A DNA stretch of 64,000 nucleotides from Actinacidiphila yanglinensis (GTDB taxonomy: Bacteria > Actinomycetota > Actinomycetes > Streptomycetales > Streptomycetaceae), in assembly GCF_900107965.1 (NCBI RefSeq), contig NZ_FNVU01000019.1:124001-188000 (forward strand). The letters are read 5' to 3'. The notes under the pieces are model-generated. The model saw only the letters and a program-made list of their open reading frames with translations. It was not told the origin of the DNA and did not search any database. A program made the translations under genes and the position numbers. Every line of letters starts with the position of its first letter. Within the stretch, counting starts at the first letter, position 1. Positions 57,908-64,000 of this stretch are shown one piece after another.

Positions 57908-58909
57908 ATGGCGGAGCGGCCGAAGCTGGTGCTGGCGATGCGACCGGACATCGTGGACCTGGTCCTGCCCGCACCGGTGCGCGCCCGGCTCGACGCGCTC
58001 GCTGACGTCCATCCCGTCGTCGTCACCGACCCGGCCGGCCCCGGCGCGGCCGAGGCACTCGCCGGCGCCCGGCTGCTGCTGACCGGCTGGGGCTGCCCGG
58101 TCCTCGACGCCGAGACGCTCGACCGCGCCCCGCTCCTGGCCGCCGCCATCCACGCGGCCGGCAGCGTCCGCGCCCACGCCACCCCCGAGGTCTGGGCCCG
58201 CGGGATCGCCGTCTCCTCCGCGGCCGACGCGAACGCGGCGCCGGTCGTGGAATACACGATGGCCACCGTCTGGCTGGCGTCCCATCGCGCGCTCAACACC
58301 GCCGCGCAGTACGTCGCCGGGCGCCAGCCCGAATTCGACACCAGGCAGGGCGCCGACGGCGCGACCATCGGCGTCATCGGCGCGTCCCGCATCGGCCGCG
58401 GCGTCATCTCCCGCCTGCTCGGCGCCGCCGCGGGCTTCCGGGTGCTCCTCGCCGACCCCTACGTCTCCGCGGCCGAGGCGGAGGCCCTCGGTGTCACCCT
58501 CGTCGACCTCGACGACCTGTGCCGGCGCAGCGACATCGTCACCGTGCACGCTCCGGACCTGCCCGAGACCCACCACCTCCTCAACACGGAACGGCTCGCG
58601 CTGCTACGGGACGGCGCGGCGGTCATCAACAGCGCGCGGGGGCGGCTCATCGACACGGAGGCGCTGACGCGGGAGTGCGGGACCGGGCGGATCGACGCGT
58701 ATCTCGATGTCACGGAGCCGGAGCCGCTGCCCGACGGGCACCCGCTGCTGCTGATGCGGAACGTGCTCGTCACCCCGCATATCGCTGGTTGCCAGGGCAC
58801 CGAGGTGCGACGGCTCGGTGGGTACGCCGTCGACGAGGTGGAGCGATGGGCAAAGGGGGAGCCGCTGCTGGGGGCGGTGCGGGTCGAGGACTTGGCGAGG
58901 ATCGCTTGA
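57908..58909 (+). CDS. D-2-hydroxyacid dehydrogenase
   Basis: An NAD(P)-dependent dehydrogenase of 333 residues. The nucleotide fold GVIGASRIGRGV (155-166) deviates from GxGxxG at the second Gly, which is Ser. The catalytic set is Arg244 (NSARG), Glu272 (VTEPEPLP) and His291 (TPHIAG). It probably interconverts a 2-keto and a 2-hydroxy acid made from the imported sugar. The shared operator with the ABC operon supports that role; the substrate is unknown. The ATG at 57908 has GAGGGG upstream. Confidence 0.88.
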   Translation: MAERPKLVLAMRPDIVDLVLPAPVRARLDALADVHPVVVTDPAGPGAAEALAGARLLLTGWGCPVLDAETLDRAPLLAAAIHAAGSVRAHATPEVWARGIAVSSAADANAAPVVEYTMATVWLASHRALNTAAQYVAGRQPEFDTRQGADGATIGVIGASRIGRGVISRLLGAAAGFRVLLADPYVSAAEAEALGVTLVDLDDLCRRSDIVTVHAPDLPETHHLLNTERLALLRDGAAVINSARGRLIDTEALTRECGTGRIDAYLDVTEPEPLPDGHPLLLMRNVLVTPHIAGCQGTEVRRLGGYAVDEVERWAKGEPLLGAVRVEDLARIA

Positions 58910-59044
58910 GGACGAGGATGCCCTGACCCTCCCGGCTGCCCCGTCCCGTACGTCCCGGGACCTTGCGGTCCGTCCTGGCTCGTCGCGCATTTCCCGCGCC
59001 CCTGGGGGTGGTTGCTCGCTCGTCGTTGGCTGCGGGTGCGCGGT

Positions 59045-59071
59045 GGTTGCTCGCGCAGTTCCCCGCGCCCC
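59045..59071 (-). repeat. Dispersed 27-bp intergenic repeat, copy 2
   Basis: On the minus strand this matches 25 of 27 bases of the copy at 23201-23227. A third, poorer version (TTTCCCGCGCCCC) lies about 65 bases upstream, near 58980-59005. Confidence 0.7.
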
Positions 59072-59096
59072 CGAGGAGGTGCGGGGAACTGCGCGA
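59051..59096. terminator. Perfect 16-bp hairpin after the dehydrogenase gene
   Basis: Arms 59051-59066 and 59081-59096 (TCGCGCAGTTCCCCGC and its complement) enclose a 14-base loop between convergent genes. The left arm is part of the dispersed repeat. It can act as a bidirectional terminator. Confidence 0.65.
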
Positions 59097-59159
59097 CTCA
59101 CCAGGCGCTGACGCGCCGACTGTGCCGCGGCGACAGGACGGGGCACCCCGGGGGCGGGG

Positions 59160-60701
59160 TTACTCGCCACCCCCACCGTCCCCGCCACCGCCGGAGCCGG
59201 AACCCCCGTCCCCGCTGCCGCCGCCGTACCCACCGGAGCCACCGGAGCCGCCGTCACCACCGCCGTCACCGCCGTCGGAGGATCCCCCGTTGTCCCCGGA
59301 GTCACCGCCGCCGTAGCTGCCATCGGACGAAGCACCGGAGTCACCGGAGTCACCGGAATCGGAGCCCCCGTAACTCCCGTCGTCCCCGGAGGCCGAAGCG
59401 TCGGATGAGGCTGCGTCATCACCGGGCGCGGAGGCGTCAGTTGCGTCCCCCGCGGGTGCGGCCGGAGCAGCGGGAGCAGCCGGAGCCGCGTCGGCCGGGG
59501 CAGCGGGTGCGGCCGGAGCGGGTGCGGAGGCGTCAACTGCGTCGCCAGCAGGAGCAGCCGGTGCAGCCGCCGGGGCCGCAGGTGCGGCGGGAGCGGCGGG
59601 GGCCGCTGGGGACGAGCTCGTGGTGGTCGCGCCCCAGGGGGACCCGAGCATCGCCCCGGGAGTTCCGGCGATCGCCCCGCTGTACGCACTCGCGGAGACG
59701 CTCGTGCCGGGCGGGCCGGAGACGCTCGCGGGGGCGGCGCCGGGCGCCTGGGCGGTGGCGGTGCCGCCGTTGGGCGCGGAGGCCGTCGCGGAGGAGACAC
59801 CGCCGAGCGGGCTGCCGGCCCCCATGGAGGTCGCGGACGTCGGCCCGGAGGAGCTGGTCGCGGACGCCTGCGCGCTGCTGCCGCCGGCCTCGCTGCCGGC
59901 CGCCGACGTACCGGCCGCAGAGGTGCTCGCGGACGCTCCCGTCGCACCGATCCCGGCCTTGCCGGCGCTCCCGAGGGGTCCGGAGGCCGCGCTCGCGGAG
60001 GTGTCGCCGCCGGGGCTGGAGGCCGCCGCGGAGGAGGCGTTCGCCCCGGAGTCGGCATTGGCACCGGAGAACCCGCCGCCGGCGGTGCTCGCCGAGGCCG
60101 CGGCACCCGCCTGGCTGGAGCCGCTCGTCGAACTCGCGCTCCGCGCACCGCCGGACGCCTCCGCGGAGGACGTCCCCTTGCTCGTGGACGCGTTGGACTC
60201 CGCGCCGGACCCGCTGCCGGTCGCGGTGGCGTCGCCGACGGACAATCCGCCGCCGGGTCCGGCCTTGGAGGCGCCCGCGCCGGCCGAGTTCGTCCCGTTG
60301 CCGTACGCCGAGGCCCCGGCGCCGGTCTTCCCGTCGCCGATGCTGGTGCCCGCCGCCGCGGGGGCGCCGTGCGAGCTGTTGCCGTAGGTCGCGCCCAGGC
60401 CGATCGACCCGGACTGGTCGCCGCCGCCGGTGCCGCCGCGCCCGGCCTGACCGCTGCTGTCGCTGCCGTACGCACTCGACCGGGATCCGCCGTCGGCGCC
60501 GGACGGATCGGCGAGCGCGCCTCCGGTCAGGTGCAGGACGCCCACCACGGAGGCCACGGTGAGGATCGACGCCCGGCGCAGCGCGCGCCCGCCGGTGCGC
60601 CTGCGGATGGGCTGCCGCGCCCCACCGGGATCGGGGAGTTCGGTCTGCGGCGGCCGGGTCCCGCCCGCCGGCGACGTACGGGACGACTCGTCTGTGGCCA
60701 T
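59160..60701 (-). CDS. Large secreted Gly/Ser/Ala-rich protein
   Basis: A 513-residue exported protein with an Arg-rich cytoplasmic start, a signal segment (about 45-65, ending GGALADPS) and then only low-complexity sequence. A Gly/Ser/Ala/Thr region (70-340) is followed by PAAPAAPAAPA repeats (about 355-430) and a final Gly/Asp/Ser tail (GSYGGSDSGDSGDSG). No enzyme domain or sortase motif is present. The ATG at 60701 has AAGGGAAG seven bases upstream. It could be a surface or matrix protein. Reading on the correct strand is supported by the ribosome site and signal peptide, but GC-rich repeats can mimic genes. Confidence 0.68.
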   Translation of the reverse strand: MATDESSRTSPAGGTRPPQTELPDPGGARQPIRRRTGGRALRRASILTVASVVGVLHLTGGALADPSGADGGSRSSAYGSDSSGQAGRGGTGGGDQSGSIGLGATYGNSSHGAPAAAGTSIGDGKTGAGASAYGNGTNSAGAGASKAGPGGGLSVGDATATGSGSGAESNASTSKGTSSAEASGGARSASSTSGSSQAGAAASASTAGGGFSGANADSGANASSAAASSPGGDTSASAASGPLGSAGKAGIGATGASASTSAAGTSAAGSEAGGSSAQASATSSSGPTSATSMGAGSPLGGVSSATASAPNGGTATAQAPGAAPASVSGPPGTSVSASAYSGAIAGTPGAMLGSPWGATTTSSSPAAPAAPAAPAAPAAAPAAPAGDAVDASAPAPAAPAAPADAAPAAPAAPAAPAGDATDASAPGDDAASSDASASGDDGSYGGSDSGDSGDSGASSDGSYGGGDSGDNGGSSDGGDGGGDGGSGGSGGYGGGSGDGGSGSGGGGDGGGGE

Positions 60702-60820
60702 GCGCGGCTTCCCTTCGTCGACGCGTCGAGGACGCGTTCCCTCTGGCACCGGTGTCCCCAACGGCACCGGCCGCACGGCCACTTTTCCGCACCCTCCCGT
60801 CCCCGGCAATGCCCCCGGCG

Positions 60821-61924
60821 CTACTCCCGCAGCGAGCGCGGCAGCCCGAAGAGCGGCAGCAGTCCACCGTCCATGAAGCGCGTGATCGCCGAGACCCGGT
60901 CCCCCTCCAGCGTCATCAGCAGCACCCCGTGCGCGTGCAGGAACGGGTTGCCCGGCAGCCGGAGATAGATGCCGAAGGCCGGCTGGCCGTTCGCCCGGGT
61001 CGGTACGAGCGCGTAGCTGCGGCGGCCGCGGAACGCGATGGTGCCGAGGAAGTTCCCGATGGCGGCGAGCCCTTGGTACTCCAGCGCCAGCGGGGGCATC
61101 GTCAGCCACGCGTCGTCGGTCAGCAGCGCCAGCACCGCGTCCACGTCACCGCTCTCGAAGGCGCGGGCGAAGTCCGCCACGACCTGCCGCTCGCGCCACG
61201 AGTCCGGCAGCGGCGCCGACTCCCGGTCAGCCGCGAGCCGTTCCCTCGACGCCAGCGCGGCCCGGGCCCGGCTCAAGGCGCTGTGCACCGCGTTCTCGGT
61301 GGTCACCATCATCGCCGCGACCTCGGCCGCCCGGTAGCCGAGCACGTCGCGCAGCACCAGCACGGCCCGCTGGCGCGGCGGAAGATGCTGCAAGGCCACC
61401 AGGAACGCCAGGGACACCGCCTCCCTGGTCTCGTAGCGCGCCTCGGGTCCCGGCGCGTGATCGGGCAGACCGGCGAGGAGCACGTCCGGGTACGGCTCCA
61501 TCCAGACCGGTTCCGACGCGCGGGCGGTCGGCTCGGGCAACGGTCGCTCCAAGGGGATCGGCTCCAGCAGCCGAGGGTGCCGGGTCCCGGCCCGCAGGGC
61601 GTTCAGGCAGCGGTTGGTCGCGATCCGGTACAGCCATGTCCGCACCGACGAGCGCCCCTCGAAACCGCTCAGGCCGCGCCACGCGGACAGCAGCGTCTCC
61701 TGCAGCAGGTCCTCCGCGTCCTGGAGCGAGCCGAGCATGCGGTAGCAGTGCACCTGCAACTCCCGCCGGTACGGGTCGGTGAGCTGCCGGAACGCCTCGC
61801 CGTCGCCGGCCCGGGCGCGCGCGAGTACCGCGGCGTCCTGGTCCAGCGGCGGACCCGCGCCCCGATCCGCGTCCGTGACCGGGGCGGGGACCGCATCTCC
61901 CACGTCCCTGCTCGTCATCGCCAT
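60821..61924 (-). CDS. ECF sigma factor with C-terminal SnoaL-like domain
   Basis: A 367-residue sigma factor. Region 2 (about 40-110) contains YRMLGSLQDAEDLLQETLLS and SSVRTWLYRIATNRCLN. Region 4 (about 170-225) contains LPPRQRAVLVLRDVLGYRAAEVA. A SnoaL/NTF2-like domain follows (about 240-350), which in such ECF groups senses signals or tunes activity in place of an anti-sigma factor. The ATG at 61924 has GGAAGG eight bases upstream. It is divergent from the MFS exporter gene, a possible target. Confidence 0.9.
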   Translation of the reverse strand: MAMTSRDVGDAVPAPVTDADRGAGPPLDQDAAVLARARAGDGEAFRQLTDPYRRELQVHCYRMLGSLQDAEDLLQETLLSAWRGLSGFEGRSSVRTWLYRIATNRCLNALRAGTRHPRLLEPIPLERPLPEPTARASEPVWMEPYPDVLLAGLPDHAPGPEARYETREAVSLAFLVALQHLPPRQRAVLVLRDVLGYRAAEVAAMMVTTENAVHSALSRARAALASRERLAADRESAPLPDSWRERQVVADFARAFESGDVDAVLALLTDDAWLTMPPLALEYQGLAAIGNFLGTIAFRGRRSYALVPTRANGQPAFGIYLRLPGNPFLHAHGVLLMTLEGDRVSAITRFMDGGLLPLFGLPRSLRE

Positions 61925-62085
61925 GCCCGCCGCCTTCCGCCGCAGCCCGGGGTCCGGTCCCGTACCGGTTCTCCTCTGTGCAGACACCGGCGCCACCGGA
62001 AAGTCGTCGCCGCTCCACGACAGGTTCGCCCGCCGCCCGGTGTCGGTACCAGCGACATCACGACCGTGACAGCAGGAGACGACAC

Positions 62086-63648
62086 GTGAGCAGCACAGAG
62101 AGCAGTACAGCGGGGGCCCTGCCCGGCAGGCCCGCACCGTCCGGAGGAAACGGGGGCGAGGGACGGCCCCCGGTCACCCCGGCCCAGTGGTGGGCACTCG
62201 GCCTCGCCTCCATCGCGTCCTTCATGGTCATCCTCGACATGCTCGTGGTGGCCACCGCACTGACAGCGATCCAGCGCGACCTGCACGCCTCGATCGCCGA
62301 CCTCGAGTGGACCGTCAACGCCTACACCCTCAGCTTCGCCGTCCTGCTGATGACCAGCGCCTCGCTCGGCGACCGCTTCGGGCGGCGCCGGCTGTTCGCG
62401 GTGGGACTCGCCGTCTTCGCGCTCGCCTCGGCGGGCTGCGCGCTCGCCCCGAACGTCGGCGTCCTCGTCGCCGCCCGCACCGTCCAGGGGGTCGGCGCGG
62501 CCACGATCATGCCGCTCGCCCTGGGCCTGCTCAACTCCGCCTTCCCGCCGGCCCGCCGCGGCTGGGCGATCGGCATCTACGGCAGCGTCACCAGCCTCGC
62601 CATCCTGTCCGGCCCTGTCCTGGGCGGCGCCCTCACCCAGGGTCTCGCCTGGCAGTGGATCTTCTGGCTCAACGTGCCGATCGGGCTCGCCGCGATCCCC
62701 TTCGTCCTGCGCCGGCTGCACGAAGGACCCGCGAACCGGTCCGCGGCGATCGACGTTCCCGGGCTGGTGGTCTTCACCGCCGCCGCGGTGGGCCTGGTCT
62801 GGGGCCTGGTCCGGGCCGACGCGGCCGGCTGGGGCAGCCCCGAGGTCACCGGCGCGCTCGTCGCCGGCGCCGTACTCAGCGTGGCGTTCGTCCGCCGGCA
62901 GGCCCGCGCCCGCACCCCCATGCTGCCGCTGCGGCTCTTCCGCTCCCGCTCCTTCTCCGCGGGAAACCTCATCATCTTCCTGCTGAACGCCACGATGACC
63001 GGGGCGATCTTCTTCCTCACCCAGTACCAGCAAGTCGCCCTCGGCCAGGGACCCTTGGACGCGGGACTGCGCACCCTTCCCTGGGGCGTCGCCCCCTTCC
63101 TGCTCGCCCCCAGAACCGGCGCCCTCGCCGACCGCATCGGCGAACGCCCCCTCATCGCGGCCGGAATGGTTCTCGAAGCGGCCAGCATGTTCTGGCTGGC
63201 CGGCTCCGCCACCGCCTCGGCCTCCTACCTCGCCGTGGTCGCGCCCATCCTCCTCGCCGGCCTCGGTGCCGCCCTCGCGATCCCCGCGGTGACCAAGTCC
63301 GCCGTCAACACCAACGCACCCGAGGACATCGGCAAGGCGTCCGGCGCGTACTCCACCATGCGGCAGCTCGGCGGTGCCTTCGGCGTCGCCATCCTCTCCG
63401 CCGCCTTCACCGCCTCCGGGTCCTATGCCTCCGCGTCCGACTTCTCCGACGGCCTGCGCACGGCCCTGGTCGTCGCCGGCGCGCTGTCCCTGGCCGGGGC
63501 CGTCGCCGCCACCGCGATCGCGCCCCGGCCGCGCGCCGCCACCGCGGGAGGGGAGGCCAAGGGAAATGCGGGCGAGGGGAGTTCGGTCCGATCCGCCGGC
63601 GGGGACGACCGGATCACGGACGATCGAGCGCCATCTCGTACTCGGTGA
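62086..63648 (+). CDS. MFS drug-type exporter (DHA2, 14 helices)
   Basis: A 520-residue exporter of the EmrB/QacA group. Motif A is LGDRFGRRRLFAVGL, the motif C-like stretch is SLAILSGPVLGGALTQ, and the opening MVILDMLVVATALTAIQRDL is typical. The GTG at 62086 has AGGAG seven bases upstream. It probably exports a toxic small molecule or metabolite; the substrate is unknown. The 161-base gap to the divergent sigma gene holds their promoters. Its last 35 bases overlap the convergent acetyltransferase gene. Confidence 0.9.
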   Translation: MSSTESSTAGALPGRPAPSGGNGGEGRPPVTPAQWWALGLASIASFMVILDMLVVATALTAIQRDLHASIADLEWTVNAYTLSFAVLLMTSASLGDRFGRRRLFAVGLAVFALASAGCALAPNVGVLVAARTVQGVGAATIMPLALGLLNSAFPPARRGWAIGIYGSVTSLAILSGPVLGGALTQGLAWQWIFWLNVPIGLAAIPFVLRRLHEGPANRSAAIDVPGLVVFTAAAVGLVWGLVRADAAGWGSPEVTGALVAGAVLSVAFVRRQARARTPMLPLRLFRSRSFSAGNLIIFLLNATMTGAIFFLTQYQQVALGQGPLDAGLRTLPWGVAPFLLAPRTGALADRIGERPLIAAGMVLEAASMFWLAGSATASASYLAVVAPILLAGLGAALAIPAVTKSAVNTNAPEDIGKASGAYSTMRQLGGAFGVAILSAAFTASGSYASASDFSDGLRTALVVAGALSLAGAVAATAIAPRPRAATAGGEAKGNAGEGSSVRSAGGDDRITDDRAPSRTR

Positions 63649-64000
63649 AGGACGCGTCCAGAGGCGACGCCATCCACTCCCCGGTCCGCCGGAAGCCCAT
63701 CCGCCGATAGAACGCCTCGGCCCGCGGGTTCTTCTCGTGCACCCACAGGTGGAGCCGATCGGTCCGCTGCCAGGCCCAGTCCTGCACGGCGGCGAACAAC
63801 CGGTCGGCCAGCCCGGACCCGCGGGCCTCCGGCACCAGGTACACGGCATTGACGCTGATGTACTCGGGGCGCTCGATCACCGCGACGGTCAGCCCCACCC
63901 AGCTCTCACCGTGATCACCGTGCTCGCCGATCCCGCCGTTCTCACGGGAGACGGCGACGAACTGCTGCGCCCCCTCCCCGGAAGCGCGCCGCCGCCAGTC
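63614..64000 (-). CDS. GNAT acetyltransferase, 5' end beyond the window
   Basis: The frame stays open to the window edge, so the start is missing; 128 residues are visible. The acetyl-CoA motif reads NAVYLVPEARGSGLADRLF, and the final helix-strand part is NPRAEAFYRRMGFRRTGEW. It should acetylate an amine on a small molecule or protein; the target is unknown. The segment just inside the edge (WRRRASGEGAQQFVAVSREN) fits the N-terminal strands. Confidence 0.85.
   Translation of the reverse strand, partial: DWRRRASGEGAQQFVAVSRENGGIGEHGDHGESWVGLTVAVIERPEYISVNAVYLVPEARGSGLADRLFAAVQDWAWQRTDRLHLWVHEKNPRAEAFYRRMGFRRTGEWMASPLDASFTEYEMALDRP

Noticed and set aside
1..64000. tRNA, rRNA, insertion sequences, prophage genes
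   Set aside because: I looked for cloverleaf-like ends, transposase motifs and phage structural genes and found none that I could support by eye; a covariance-model search would settle the RNA part.

Overview
The window is high-GC actinobacterial chromosome. Codon use, gene families and gene order all point to Streptomyces or a very close relative. The long run from a GntR regulator and RsiG through Nur, GlnR, MshD, Ppk and PstSCAB to a type IV secretion-like cluster follows the conserved core order that I recall for S. coelicolor (roughly SCO4190 down to SCO4126). The last 12 kb look more accessory. I saw no rRNA, tRNA, CRISPR array, insertion sequence, integrase or relaxase.

Layout. 0-5 kb: a GntR regulator, a small membrane protein, the c-di-GMP-dependent anti-sigma factor RsiG, D-aminoacyl-tRNA deacylase, a YgfZ-like protein, the nickel regulator Nur, and a nitrobindin-like protein coupled to a 34-residue membrane peptide. 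5-9 kb: four tandem, mostly overlapping paralogues encoding single-pass membrane proteins of unknown function, then a DsrE-like protein. 9-11.3 kb: a sulfur operon with a probably leaderless leader peptide, a rhodanese and a DUF1416 protein, closed by a strong terminator. 11.4-15 kb: a LmeA-like lipid-binding protein, a low-complexity membrane protein, a MoaD-like protein and a hydrolase. 15.2-23.1 kb: GlnR, a LacI regulator, an HtrA-like protease with a two-component pair, an MFS carrier and mycothiol synthase.

23.5-33.8 kb is a phosphate island. It holds polyphosphate kinase, a CHAD protein and a Nudix hydrolase, then a clear PHO box, pstSCAB, a bidirectional terminator, and the Pit transporter with its DUF47 partner. 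Transport, storage and turnover of phosphate are therefore adjacent, and the pst part is very probably under PhoP control. 33.9-41.5 kb: copper sensor CsoR with a perfect operator, several small proteins and lipoproteins, a bicovalent-flavin oxidase, a family of secreted paralogues with one in-frame gene fragment, and a PAP2-family protein that has lost key catalytic residues.

41.9-50.7 kb encodes a type IV secretion-like envelope machine: a VirB1-like hydrolase, a VirB2-like two-helix protein, a VirB8-like anchor, a VirB6-like protein, a VirB4 split into two genes, and a VirD4-like protein without a recognisable P-loop. No relaxase is present. It resembles the chromosomal cmdABCDEF differentiation locus of S. 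coelicolor. 50.8-52.5 kb: DipZ-type thiol/cytochrome c maturation protein. 52.7-58.9 kb: a sugar ABC uptake operon without its own ATPase, a LacI regulator and a divergent 2-hydroxyacid dehydrogenase, with two matching operators in the divergent promoter region. 59-64 kb: a large Gly/Ser/Ala-rich secreted protein, an ECF sigma factor with a SnoaL-like tail, a divergent drug-type MFS exporter and a GNAT acetyltransferase cut by the window end.
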